From: Oceanobacillus iheyensis HTE831
Lineage (GTDB): Bacteria; Bacillota; Bacilli; Bacillales; Amphibacillaceae
Direction of reading: 5' to 3'
DNA length: 64,000 nt
Assembly (NCBI RefSeq): GCF_000011245.1
Contig: NC_004193.1
Location: 660,501-724,500, forward strand
Part shown: piece by piece, positions 6,698-19,354 of the stretch
Layout of the letters: each line of letters begins with the position of its first letter
Position numbering within the stretch: position 1 is the stretch's first letter
The notes under the pieces: generated by a model
What the model saw: the letters and a program-made list of their open reading frames with translations, nothing else
The model's database searches: none
What the model was told of the DNA's origin: nothing
Program-made: the position numbers and the translations under genes

Positions 6698-8188
6698 ATG
6701 AAAGAGGAAGTATTAATTATTGGAGCGGGTCCTACAGGTTTAGCTATGGCAATTGGATTAGAAAAACAAGGTGTTTCATTTCGAATTGTAGATAAAAAAT
6801 CAGCACCAGGTACTGCCTCAAGAGCAATGGCGGTTCAAGCTAGGGTGTTAGAATCCTATTATCAATTTGGGATTGATCAAGAAATCATTCAAAACGGTAT
6901 TATTATTGACCAAACTAATATTATCAAAGATAGAGAAAAAATAGTAAGTATACCATTTGGAAGTATAGGTGGTGAAATTAGTCCCTATCCTTATGTATTA
7001 AGTATTCCTCAAGATGTACATGAAAGAATACTTGTTAAGTATTTAGAGTCCAAAAATATATCAATTGAATGGGATACCGAAGTTACGAATTTAATAGAAG
7101 AAGAGGATTATGTTGATGTTATATTAAATGAAGGCGATGCCGAAGAAAACCAACACTTTAAATATATATGTGGGTGTGATGGTGCTCATAGTATTGTTAG
7201 AAAACAGGCAAAGATAGATTTCCCAGGAGATACTTATAATGAGAGATTTTTTGTTGCTGATGTAGAAATTGAAGAAGATCAAAATGGTATGAGTGTTGGT
7301 TTTAGAAAAGAAGCGTTTTGTTTAGCTATGAACATTTGTCATTCTAGCAGTGTGCGTTTAATAGGGATTATTCCTAAAGATTTTAAAGGAGAAGAACCTG
7401 AGACATTTCATCCGATTATCCCTTATGCAGAAAAGATCTTGCCACTAAAAATAAGGAGTGTGAACTGGTATTCGCCTTATAAAATTCATTGCCGGGTTGC
7501 AGAGAAATTTAAAAGTGGAAGATTGTTCTTGTTAGGTGATGCAGGACATATTCATAGTCCGGCAGGTGGTCAAGGTATGAATACAGGTATAATGGATGCT
7601 TTTAATCTTTCTTGGAAGTTAGCATTTGTATTGAAAGGGAAATTAAATGAAGATGTTTTAAGAACCTATGAAGAAGAGCGTATAGCATTTGCAAAATCAT
7701 TAGTATCAACAACAGATAAAGTATTCCAAAGCGTTGTGAAGAGTAAAATTCTTAAAAACTTTATCATACCTTATATAGTACCGAAATTAAGTAAAAGTAA
7801 GAAGTTAAAGACAAAGCTCTTCAAGGTCATTTCACAAGTGAAAATTAATTATCGTGATAGTATTCTTAGTAAAGGACGAGTGGGGAAGATTAAAGCTGGA
7901 GATCGTTTGCCATGGATACAAAAAAACAATATCAACAATTATGATGCATTAAAGAGTGTTGATTGGCAAATTCATGTTTATGGTAAAAATAGTAAGAAAC
8001 TGAACAGGTTGTCTCAATCTTTTAGTATACCAGTACACTATTATAAATGGTCGAAAGTCGCTAAGCGAAAGAAAGTTGAAAAGAATTCTATATTTTTAGT
8101 TCGACCGGACGGGTATATTGCTGTAGTAATAACGAAAAAAGAAATAGATGTGCTTAAAAATTACTTGAATAAATTGGGGCTGAAATAA
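6698..8188 (+). CDS. FAD-dependent aromatic-ring-type monooxygenase (PF01494 group)
   Basis: 496-residue flavoprotein. The Rossmann FAD motif GAGPTGLAMAIGLEKQG starts at about residue 8; the second FAD motif GDAGHIHSPAGGQGMNTGIMDA lies at about residue 285; a DG motif (CGCDGAHSIVRKQ) is at about residue 155. This is the class A flavin monooxygenase family that hydroxylates phenols, polyketides or tetracyclines using NAD(P)H. The C-terminal thioredoxin-like part (SVDWQIHVYGK and FLVRPDGYIAVV) is of the PheA/TetX-like type. GGAGGGAG precedes the ATG. Together with the hydrolase 87 bp downstream it could oxidise and then open an aromatic or antibiotic substrate; the substrate is not evident. Confidence 0.85.
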   Translation: MKEEVLIIGAGPTGLAMAIGLEKQGVSFRIVDKKSAPGTASRAMAVQARVLESYYQFGIDQEIIQNGIIIDQTNIIKDREKIVSIPFGSIGGEISPYPYVLSIPQDVHERILVKYLESKNISIEWDTEVTNLIEEEDYVDVILNEGDAEENQHFKYICGCDGAHSIVRKQAKIDFPGDTYNERFFVADVEIEEDQNGMSVGFRKEAFCLAMNICHSSSVRLIGIIPKDFKGEEPETFHPIIPYAEKILPLKIRSVNWYSPYKIHCRVAEKFKSGRLFLLGDAGHIHSPAGGQGMNTGIMDAFNLSWKLAFVLKGKLNEDVLRTYEEERIAFAKSLVSTTDKVFQSVVKSKILKNFIIPYIVPKLSKSKKLKTKLFKVISQVKINYRDSILSKGRVGKIKAGDRLPWIQKNNINNYDALKSVDWQIHVYGKNSKKLNRLSQSFSIPVHYYKWSKVAKRKKVEKNSIFLVRPDGYIAVVITKKEIDVLKNYLNKLGLK

Positions 8189-8274
8189 TGATGCCCTTTT
8201 CAATTGAAATAATGATACCGATTTATAGCCTTTCTTGAAACAAGGTTTTGTGTATAAATAATGGAGGTGGGTCC

Positions 8275-8895
8275 ATGCGGTATATCTTTGTTCATGGATT
8301 AGGTCAAGACTCTTCAAGTTGGCAGGAAACTATCTCTTACATGGGTGAAACTGCTGAAATTCTATGTCCTGATTTATTTGAGCTACTTGAAGGTAAGGAA
8401 TTAACGTATAAAAATTTATACGTGGCTTTTTCTGAATATGTAGCCGCTATATCTGGAACAGTAGTTATTATTGGTCTGTCATTAGGAGCAGTTCTTGCGT
8501 TAAATTTTGCTATTGACCATTCAGAAAAGGTTCAGTCTTTAGTGTTGATATCCCCACAATATAGGATGCCGAAATTCTTATTAACAGTTCAATATAATAT
8601 TTTTAGGTTTATGCCGGAATCGTCGTTTCGAAAACTTGGTTCTAGTAAAGATGCTTTTATACTATTAACTAAGTCAATGGTAGATTTAGATTTTAGTAAA
8701 GATGTGAAAAGGGTCTCGTGCAATACTTTGATTCTATGCGGGAACAGGGACAAAGTGAATAAAAGAGCATCGAAGAGGTTGGCGAAGTATATACGCAAAG
8801 CAGAATTTCATGAAATTGAAGATGCGGGACATGAGATGAATGAAGATAATCCAGAAAAATTAGCAACTGCTGTTGTTGGTTTTTTGTGGGGATAA
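8275..8895 (+). CDS. Alpha/beta fold hydrolase
   Basis: 206-residue hydrolase. Oxyanion motif VHGLGQDSSSW near residue 5, nucleophile elbow GLSLG at about residue 67, an acid in CGNRDKVN at about residue 155, and catalytic His in DAGHEMNED at about residue 185. The ATG at 8275 is chosen because GGAGGTGG stands immediately upstream; the in-frame ATG at 8248 lacks a site. Substrate unknown; it probably acts with the upstream monooxygenase. A decayed copy of its C terminus lies at 5990-6076. Confidence 0.85.
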   Translation: MRYIFVHGLGQDSSSWQETISYMGETAEILCPDLFELLEGKELTYKNLYVAFSEYVAAISGTVVIIGLSLGAVLALNFAIDHSEKVQSLVLISPQYRMPKFLLTVQYNIFRFMPESSFRKLGSSKDAFILLTKSMVDLDFSKDVKRVSCNTLILCGNRDKVNKRASKRLAKYIRKAEFHEIEDAGHEMNEDNPEKLATAVVGFLWG

Positions 8896-9320
8896 TGAAC
8901 GTGCAAGTTAATAGAGTGTCTGTGTGTTAATTGTCTATTTGATAGTACCACCTTTTGCTTCTACTTGAATGCTCTTAAGTATTTGTGATGTTCAATATCT
9001 TCATTAGTGGAAAATCTTCCACCTTGCAAATATATTAATCTATTATATGTATACTGTTCTTATTGAATTGAAAGCTGATACTATTGTGATTGGACTAGAC
9101 AGTTGATAGAACTCCACCCACTAAGTACTGGTTTTCGTTTGTGTAGTAGTGGGTATATATATAGAAGGTAAAGTAATAATAGAAGTGAATGAATTCCAAA
9201 TATTTTTTTATTAAAAACCCCCTTGCATAGAATTTATAGACATGCTATATTATTAAACGTTGATTCATTAATTAACAACAAATAACAACAAAAAGTATTA
9301 TCATATTTTGATATTTTGTG
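8896..9320. other. Gene-free stretch
   Basis: 425 bp without a convincing gene. A weak inverted repeat ACCCACTA (9116-9123) / TAGTGGGT (9147-9154) has a long loop and no T run. Otherwise only AT-rich sequence before the tRNA promoter. Confidence 0.6.
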
Positions 9321-9349
9321 TTGCATACCAACTGAAAAGATGGTACAAT
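9321..9349 (+). promoter_or_regulatory. Promoter of the tRNA-Arg-Pro-Gly-Ile cluster
   Basis: TTGCAT (9321-9326) and TACAAT (9344-9349), 17-bp spacer, 19 bp upstream of tRNA-Arg. Confidence 0.75.
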
Positions 9350-9367
9350 ATAAAAGTTCGCTTTTAA

Positions 9368-9444
9368 GCGCCTGTAGCTCAATTGGATAGAGCGTTTGAC
9401 TACGGATCAAGAGGTTAGGGGTTCGACTCCTCTCAGGCGCGCCA
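9368..9444 (+). tRNA. tRNA-Arg(ACG)
   Basis: Acceptor GCGCCTG pairs with CAGGCGC, anticodon loop CTACGGA, CCA encoded. The ACG anticodon needs TadA-type A34-to-inosine editing to read CGC/CGA. Confidence 0.97.
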
Positions 9445-9445
9445 T

Positions 9446-9522
9446 CGGGAAGTAGCTCAGCTTGGTAGAGCACTTGGTTTGGGACCAAGGGGTCGCAGGT
9501 TCGAATCCTGTCTTCCCGACCA
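9446..9522 (+). tRNA. tRNA-Pro(TGG)
   Basis: Acceptor CGGGAAG pairs with CTTCCCG, anticodon loop TTTGGGA, CCA encoded. Confidence 0.97.
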
Positions 9523-9551
9523 GGAGTTACATAATTATTAATTGAATAATT

Positions 9552-9625
9552 GCGGGTGTAGTTTAATGGTAAAACCTCAGCCTTCCAAGCTGATGACGAG
9601 GGTTCGATTCCCTTCACCCGCTCCA
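9552..9625 (+). tRNA. tRNA-Gly(TCC)
   Basis: Acceptor GCGGGTG pairs with CACCCGC, anticodon loop CTTCCAA, CCA encoded. Confidence 0.97.
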
Positions 9626-9630
9626 GAAAT

Positions 9631-9707
<77 letters not shown>

Positions 9708-9742
9708 TTTCTGAAGCACTTAAAAAACTTTTAAAAAAAGTA

Positions 9743-9771
9743 TTGACAGTGAAAAACAGAAATGATATATT
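9743..9771 (+). promoter_or_regulatory. rRNA operon promoter
   Basis: TTGACA (9743-9748) and TATATT (9766-9771) with a 17-bp spacer, 145 bp before 16S. The leader contains a GCTCTTTGAAAACTGAACA boxA-like antitermination sequence (about 9808-9826). Confidence 0.75.
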
Positions 9772-9916
9772 GATAAAGTCGCTGTTTTGAGAGCGGCAAC
9801 GAAATTGCTCTTTGAAAACTGAACAAAACAACCAGTACGAAAGAAGAAAAACACCTCGTTTTTCTTAAAAAGAAATGAAGTCAGAAGTTGACTTCTGAAG
9901 CACAAGAAACACAACT

Positions 9917-11490
<1,574 letters not shown>

Positions 11491-11754
11491 ATATAGGAAG
11501 TGCAGGCGCCTTACAGGCGTCGGGACTAGACTATTAACGGAATCGTACTTGGTTGTTTGGTTCAGTTTTGAGAGAGCAATCTCTCGATTGAATAAACTTC
11601 TTTCACAGAAGTTACTACATTGTACCTTGAAAACTAAATAAGAGTAACAACGACATCAAAAAACAGAAAGCTGAAGCAACTATTTTTAATAGGAGCTGAA
11701 GCTGGATTGAAACAAGGCTATTAAATTAGCACGCTTATTTACTGAAATAACTTA

Positions 11755-14676
<2,922 letters not shown>

Positions 14677-14800
14677 TTCTTAATATTGATGTCACGTTAC
14701 TCTTATTTAGTTTTTAGGGTACAATCCTAAATAAATAAGGAAGTTCGTTTAAAACCGTTCACGTCCTGTGAACAACACCGAACGACCTACATCCTGTAGG

Positions 14801-14916
14801 TCTGGTAGCGATAGCGAAGAGGCCACACCTGTTCCCATGCCGAACACAGAAGTTAAGCTCTTCAGCGCCGATGGTAGTTGGGGCTTTGCCCCTGCAAGAG
14901 TAGGACGCCGCCAGGC
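14801..14916 (+). rRNA. 5S ribosomal RNA (operon copy)
   Basis: TCTGGTAGCGATAGCGAAGA to GACGCCGCCAGGC, 116 nt, with the usual CCGAACACAGAAGTTAAGC core. Confidence 0.96.
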
Positions 14917-14925
14917 AACGAAAGA

Positions 14926-14966
14926 AAAGACGGATTAGATTTAAATATCTAATCCGTCTTTTTTCT
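14926..14966 (+). terminator. rRNA operon terminator
   Basis: AAAGACGGATTAGAT (14926-14940) pairs with ATCTAATCCGTCTTT (14947-14961), followed by a T-rich tract. Strong intrinsic terminator. Confidence 0.95.
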
Positions 14967-15002
14967 TTTTTTGTTAGGGTTGAAAAAAAGGGCTCTACAA
15001 TA

Positions 15003-15115
15003 GTGGCTCTATAATATTTGTTTGAGTAAAAGAAAACTAAAAAACACACAATCTCCTATTTTTATTATCATTGTTTAAGCTACTAAACAAACCAAAAAGG
15101 AAATGTACGATCAAT
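15003..15115 (+). repeat. IS-end-like dispersed repeat, relic B
   Basis: GGCTCTATAATATTTGTTTG, then TAAAAGAAAACTAAAA and TTATTATCATTGTTTAA and AACAAACCAAAAAGG, in the same order as in 6446-6545. A second GGGCTCTACAATA precedes it by about 20 bp. It overlaps the 3' end of the decayed dehydrogenase, so it may have inserted there. Confidence 0.5.
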
Positions 15116-15366
15116 AACTGGGTTAGCTTTTTCTTTGAAATTTCTTCTAGCATTCGTTTAAATTCTGCTCTTGTACCTAAAACAGAGCCATACAGGATAA
15201 TATGTTTTATGTACATGGTTCTAAATTCGAGTTCTGTCTTTTGACCACCTTCAAAGTCAGATGTACAAAACTTCTCGTCTTTCTTCAATACTTAAAGGGA
15301 AGTGAAGAACAATGCATCGCCCACTACATCTAAAATAGAATCAATAGAACCAACACGCTCTTCCAT
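15050..15366 (-). pseudogene. Decayed zinc-binding (MDR) dehydrogenase, C-terminal part
   Basis: The reverse strand reads MEERVGSIDSILDVVGDALF then FTSL, a TAA stop, then VLKKDEKFCTSDFEGGQKTE, LEFRTMYIKHIILYGSVLGT and RAEFKRMLEEISKKK. This matches the NAD(P)-binding and C-terminal parts of quinone oxidoreductase/alcohol dehydrogenase proteins (DVVLDxVGxxxF; MYxKxLxLxGSxxGTRxEF). The internal stop and missing N-terminal domains show it is dead. The 3' end runs into the IS-like relic. Confidence 0.65.
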
Positions 15367-15537
15367 TATTTACTCAGTAAGATGATCTGATTTATAAAGC
15401 AGCACAAGGTTTACTCAGAAGAAGTAAAAGGAAATGTATTTATATTGAAGTTATTAAGGGAATATATACAAATCAACAAATGATGGAAAACAATTTAAAC
15501 TAGAAAAGACATCTGAAACAGAAGGGAGAAAAATCGT

Positions 15538-15906
15538 TTGAATAAACATATTGTATTTTTCGATGCTGAATGCCCTTTATGTAGGACAGTGAAGGCAGTA
15601 CTGAAAAGTCTGGACTGGAATAACACCATTTTCTGGTACCCTGTTCAGGAATTAAGTGATTCAATCAAAGAGAGAGCCAATAACTATAAAAATATGTATG
15701 ACGAAATCTATATGTATACAAAAGATAATCGTATACTGACAGGGTTTAATACCGTCCGCAAGATTCTTTCTTTACTACCAGCCACTATCCCTTTAGCTTT
15801 ATTGCTTTATTTACCGTTCGCACAAAAAATTGGTGATCCTGCATACCGCTTTATTTCAACTCGCCGTTATAAATGGTTTGGAAGGGTGCCTTATAATAAG
15901 CTGTAA
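15538..15906 (+). CDS. DCC family (DUF393) thiol-disulfide oxidoreductase-like protein
   Basis: 122-residue protein with the signature FFDAECPLCRTVKAVLK (DxxCPxC, residues about 8-20) and the C-terminal GDPAYRFISTRRYKWFGR. The DUF393 fold is thioredoxin/glutaredoxin-like, but the exact redox partner is unknown. The start is TTG, preceded by AGAAGGGAGAA. Genes of this family often sit next to HTTM or DoxX membrane proteins. Here the sequence downstream (15907-16075) is open in one frame with a hydrophobic stretch (ILVILYIFLASTALSLSSVL) but has no start or known family, possibly a remnant of such a partner. Confidence 0.8.
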   Translation: MNKHIVFFDAECPLCRTVKAVLKSLDWNNTIFWYPVQELSDSIKERANNYKNMYDEIYMYTKDNRILTGFNTVRKILSLLPATIPLALLLYLPFAQKIGDPAYRFISTRRYKWFGRVPYNKL

Positions 15907-16084
15907 CTGGCAAAAAAGAGAGGCAGTGACAGAACGTGTAAAAAAAGATCCTGGTTATTTTATATATCTTTCTCGCTTCCACAGCCTTGTCTTTATCCTC
16001 CGTTCTATCAAGTGTCTTCACCTATTTTTCCGGTCTGAAAAACGTGCTTTATGAAGCGAATTATGATAGGCATGGACTTTTTAT

Positions 16085-16200
16085 TAGTCAACTAAACGGG
16101 CTCTAAAATAATTGTTGGGGGAAAAGGAAAATGTAATCAATAATAAATAAGCAACCTCCTTATTGCTTTATTTACATCACTTAAATAAAGCAATAAGAGG
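16085..16200 (+). repeat. IS-end-like relic C with a long hairpin
   Basis: GGGCTCTAAAATAATTGTTG and GGGGAAAAGGAAAATG resemble the ends of relics A and B. It is followed by a hairpin in which CCTCCTTATTGCTTTATTT (about 16154-16172) pairs with AAATAAAGCAATAAGAGG (about 16182-16199), stem 18-19 bp with one bulge. The remainder up to 16354 has no gene and only a weak CACCAG/CTGGTG repeat near 16226-16257. Confidence 0.45.
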
Positions 16201-16354
16201 ATACACTTCGATCATAAACGTAAGACACCAGCTTTCCAATGAATTGATTGTCTGGTGACGTACATTTTACACGAAGCTGTTATGGGTTGATTATATTAAC
16301 CACAATCTATAAGTAGTTCACTTATTATTACAATTCCGTATATTTAAAAGTCTG

Positions 16355-17032
16355 CTAGATTTGTTGTTTTTCCGAAAGCCATGTTTCAAATGTATAGGAC
16401 ATTTCCCAAAATGCAAGTTCGTATTCTTTCGCAATAATAAATTGTGTTTTGATTTTTTCCTTCTCTGCTTCTCCTGCTTGTTCAGCTAAAGTATTGAGCA
16501 GATCAATCATTTCTTGTGTGGATTCTTGGAACCAATCACTGCCATAGGTGTTCAACCAGTTCTGGTAAATTTTTTCCTTTGGCTTCGCATCCTTGTAGGT
16601 CAAACCAATATCTGCATACAACCAATAACATGGTAGCATTGCAGCTACAATTTGAGCTAAACTTCCGGACAGCGACGCGCGGTATAAATGTGATGTATAC
16701 GCGTATGCAGTCGGTGCTGGTTTGAAATTCTCGATTTCAGCTTCTGTAATCTGTAAAATTTCTGCGTGCTCCTTATGCACCGTAAGTTCTGCTTCAGCGG
16801 TCTTCTTTGCTTTTTCTGCCAGTTTAGCGGCAATATGAAAGTCATCTGAATGAGCAGCCGCAAAAGCATGCACCTTCCCGTAATGTTTCAAATAATAGAT
16901 ATCTTGTAGAATATAATTTTTGAATGTTTCTAGTGGCAAATCACCACTTACGACCTTTTGTACAAATGGATGATTTAAACTTAACTGCCAGCTTTCTTTT
17001 GTTGCCTCACGCAATGAATCTGAAAAAAGCAT
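16355..17032 (-). CDS. tenA: Thiaminase II / aminopyrimidine aminohydrolase TenA
   Basis: 225 residues, normal for TenA. It hydrolyses degraded thiamine pyrimidines (aminomethyl-HMP) to HMP for salvage and can cleave thiamine. The catalytic cysteine is C135 in MLPCYWLYADIG, with D44 (ILQDIYYLKHY) and Y112 (AYAYTSHLY) at the positions known in B. subtilis TenA. Third gene of a reverse-strand operon thiM-Lin0512-tenA behind a TPP riboswitch, so it should be expressed when thiamine pyrophosphate is low. AGGGGG lies upstream of the ATG. Confidence 0.95.
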   Translation of the reverse strand: MLFSDSLREATKESWQLSLNHPFVQKVVSGDLPLETFKNYILQDIYYLKHYGKVHAFAAAHSDDFHIAAKLAEKAKKTAEAELTVHKEHAEILQITEAEIENFKPAPTAYAYTSHLYRASLSGSLAQIVAAMLPCYWLYADIGLTYKDAKPKEKIYQNWLNTYGSDWFQESTQEMIDLLNTLAEQAGEAEKEKIKTQFIIAKEYELAFWEMSYTFETWLSEKQQI

Positions 17033-17054
17033 AGAAAATCCCCCTTAATTTTGT

Positions 17055-17414
17055 TTAATAGCCTACTTCTACAACTGCGTTAACAATATACATTAAATCG
17101 TTTTTATCCTGCTGATCTTCCAAGAAAATCCCACTAGTTGTTGCCAAGCCTCCAGGTAAGACCTCAACAGTGACTGTACCATAAGGAATTAATTGTTTTA
17201 TTTTGTCGTGATCCAATTTTTCCGTATCTAATGGAATACCCAGTTTTACATTTACTTTCATCTTATTTAAGTCAGCATCTGGTAAGATCTTCTTCATTCC
17301 TGGCATAGAATTGCTATGGATTGCATTCATTACAGCTCTTTCTGATGCAATATTCACGTTCTGTCCATGAACATCTACTCCTGTTCCTGTCTCGACAAAT
17401 AGAAGATTTTCCAA
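17055..17414 (-). CDS. Lin0512 family conserved protein in the thiamine operon
   Basis: 119 residues, beginning MENLLFVETGTGVDVHGQNV and containing ASERAVMNAIHSNSMPGMKK, KVNVKLGIPLDTEKLD, and VLPGGLATTSGIFLEDQ. This matches the uncharacterised Lin0512 family (TIGR02058). No catalytic motif or membrane segment is obvious. The position between thiM and tenA, behind a TPP riboswitch, suggests a role in thiamine salvage, but that is inference from context only. Confidence 0.8.
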   Translation of the reverse strand: MENLLFVETGTGVDVHGQNVNIASERAVMNAIHSNSMPGMKKILPDADLNKMKVNVKLGIPLDTEKLDHDKIKQLIPYGTVTVEVLPGGLATTSGIFLEDQQDKNDLMYIVNAVVEVGY

Positions 17415-17447
17415 TTACTTTTCCTCCTTCGATAATGATACATATCC

Positions 17448-18230
17448 TTATAGTTCGTGAACTTGTTTGTATTTTTCTACTTTTTCATCAGTTAGAAAGT
17501 ATATTTCATCGAGTAATGCCGGAATAAATGTTCCAGGCCCAGATGCTTTTTCCATTGCTAATTCAGCTGCAATACCATAACTTGTCACAGCATATATACC
17601 TGCTTGATAAAAGTCATCAACTACACTCACAAAAGGTCCGACAAAAGATGAAAGTAAACATCCGCTAGCCGTAATGTTTTGTAGCATTTCATGCCCGTTT
17701 GTACATAAAGCAGTTCGCTTACCATCTGTCACAACGTCAACTTTTCCAGTTGAGATGACAACCGTATCATATTTTTTAGCGACAGTTTTTGCGATTTCTG
17801 GTTCGTTTTCTTGAATAATGGAATCTGGCCCCTTTGCTTTTTCTAGCTTACCTGCCAACACAGCTATTTCCCCAGCATTAGCACGTATTGCAGCTAGCTT
17901 TACCGTTTTAAGTATGTCATCAATGATCTCCGTCCGAAAATCTGTACCTCCAACTGCAATGGGATCAAGAATAACTGGAACCCCATTCTTGTTTGCTGCC
18001 ATTCCAGCCTTTAACATTGCTTCTCCCCGGTCTTCCGTTAATGTCCCCAGGTTTAGCACTACCGCGTCGGCGATTTCTCCATACTTTTTAGCTTCTCTTG
18101 GAGTATGAGACATCGCAGGTGACGCTCCGATAGCGATTAAGCCATTAGCAGAAAAATTAGATGCAACTTCATTGGTTATATTAAAAATAAACGGTTTATC
18201 TTGTTTAATCTTAGCAATAGCATCCACCAA
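17448..18230 (-). CDS. thiM: Hydroxyethylthiazole kinase ThiM
   Basis: 260 residues. Phosphorylates 4-methyl-5-(2-hydroxyethyl)thiazole with ATP in the salvage branch of thiamine synthesis. Typical sequence: PFIFNITNEVASNFSANGLI near the N terminus, AIGASPAMSHTPREA, DPIAVGGTDFR, RANAGEIAVLAG and the catalytic-Cys loop NITASGCLLSSFVG. Closest gene to the TPP riboswitch. No thiE (thiamine phosphate synthase) follows in this operon, unlike many ThiM operons. Confidence 0.96.
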   Translation of the reverse strand: MVDAIAKIKQDKPFIFNITNEVASNFSANGLIAIGASPAMSHTPREAKKYGEIADAVVLNLGTLTEDRGEAMLKAGMAANKNGVPVILDPIAVGGTDFRTEIIDDILKTVKLAAIRANAGEIAVLAGKLEKAKGPDSIIQENEPEIAKTVAKKYDTVVISTGKVDVVTDGKRTALCTNGHEMLQNITASGCLLSSFVGPFVSVVDDFYQAGIYAVTSYGIAAELAMEKASGPGTFIPALLDEIYFLTDEKVEKYKQVHEL

Positions 18231-18270
18231 AAATTCTCCTCTCCTATTAATTTAGAATAAAGAACAAATA

Positions 18271-18295
18271 AACCACCCCAAAATGGAGTGGTTTT
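18271..18295 (-). terminator. Riboswitch-controlled terminator before thiM
   Basis: On the reverse strand AACCACTCC and GGGGTGGTT form a stem followed by a short T-containing tail, 40 bp before thiM and 35 bp after the aptamer. The ACTCCA of the 5' arm can alternatively pair with TGGAGT at the 3' side of the aptamer, giving the expected antiterminator. Confidence 0.8.
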
Positions 18296-18329
18296 ATATA
18301 CAGCTACAGAATAGGTATAGTCGCCAACT

Positions 18330-18416
18330 CCACTTTCCTACGCTGGTATTAACCAGTTCAGGTTCAAAGGGATCAAGAAATGCATCTTATCTCAGCCAAA
18401 ATGGCACCCCTAGTGG
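18330..18416 (-). promoter_or_regulatory. TPP riboswitch (THI element)
   Basis: Reverse strand begins CCACTAGGGGTGCC, then GGCTGAGAT (pyrimidine-binding CTGAGA), GATCCCTTTGAACCTGA (the conserved ACCTGA), CTGGTTAATACCAGCG and AGGAAAGTGG; CCACT and AGTGG close helix P1. All conserved THI-box elements are present. Binding of TPP should favour the downstream terminator and switch the thiM operon off. Confidence 0.97.
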
Positions 18417-18712
18417 ATTTTTTTTTATTCTACCTACATCTTAGTTGATTTTTTCGTAAAAGTAAAATTATTCATATGAGTCAATTTTCATCGATGCTAA
18501 GTAATGATTGTTTTAAAAAGTTTGGATTATAATAATGACTTGGTGATATCCGAATGACATGATCCCTTAAAAAAACTTAAATACACGCACAAATGTAGAT
18601 TTTCAAACTGAGACTAATTTAAAATAGCAACTCGTTTTGCAATCATATCAACGTTTCTTAGCATTTATTTTATAAAAACAAACGACGAAATAAAAAAAGT
18701 TTTAAAAAGGTA
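18417..18712. other. Gene-free stretch upstream of the riboswitch operon and orphan 5S
   Basis: AT-rich, no supported coding sequence. It must contain the reverse-strand promoter of the thiM operon, but I could not fix a clear -35/-10 pair. Confidence 0.5.
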
Positions 18713-18741
18713 TTGCTTTTTTATAGTTCTATGGATATAAT
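18713..18741 (+). promoter_or_regulatory. Promoter of the orphan 5S / tRNA-fMet / tRNA-Asp unit
   Basis: TTGCTT (18713-18718) and consensus TATAAT (18736-18741), 17-bp spacer, 27 bp before the 5S gene. Confidence 0.8.
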
Positions 18742-18768
18742 ATTACTTGTCCTTGATTTTAAGGATTG

Positions 18769-18884
18769 TCTGGTAGCGATAGCGAGAAGGTCACACCTGT
18801 TCCCATGCCGAACACAGAAGTTAAGCTTTTCAGCGCCAATGGTAGTTGGGGTTTTACCCCTGCAAGAGTAGGACGCCGCCAGGC
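18769..18884 (+). rRNA. 5S ribosomal RNA (orphan copy)
   Basis: 116 nt from TCTGGTAGCGATAGCGAGAA to GGACGCCGCCAGGC. It differs from the 14801 copy at a handful of sites, mostly in paired regions, and keeps the CCGAACACAGAAGTTAAGC core. No 16S or 23S is attached, but it has its own promoter, so it is probably expressed. Confidence 0.93.
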
Positions 18885-18971
18885 AAGGATAATTTATCCT
18901 TAGATTGGATAGAATATGTAAGTATAACACATAGAAGTGTATGACCATATTTTCCATATCATAAGTCATAT

Positions 18972-19049
<78 letters not shown>

Positions 19050-19124
19050 ATTATTTACTATTACTTGAGTAAGATCCAGATTCACCATTGAAATACTGGA
19101 TGCCATACATAAGTAAAAAAAGTT

Positions 19125-19201
19125 GGTCCGGTAGTTCAGTTGGTTAGAATGCCTGCCTGTCACGCAGGAGGTCGCGGGTTCGAGTCCCGTCCGGACCGCC
19201 A
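19125..19201 (+). tRNA. tRNA-Asp(GTC), copy 2
   Basis: All 77 bases identical to the gene at 2000-2076. Last gene of the 5S-fMet-Asp unit. Confidence 0.97.
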
Positions 19202-19225
19202 TGAAAATTATATTAGAAGTTGTAG

Positions 19226-19258
19226 AACACATGGTTTGAATTGAAACCTGTGTTTTTT
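19226..19258 (+). terminator. Terminator after tRNA-Asp
   Basis: AACACA-T-GGTTT (19226-19237) pairs with AAACC-TGTGTT (19244-19254) with one bulge, followed by T residues. Confidence 0.75.
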
Positions 19259-19354
19259 TAGTTTGTAGACATTATTTAGTCGTCCAATTTTTTTCTTTTT
19301 TCTTTTGTTTTTGCTATGATAGTTGGTAGTGAAGATAAAGAATGGTGATGTGAA

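Noticed and set aside
15907..16075. Gene for a membrane partner of the DCC protein
   Set aside because: One frame is open and hydrophobic but has no start codon, ribosome-binding site or recognised motif.
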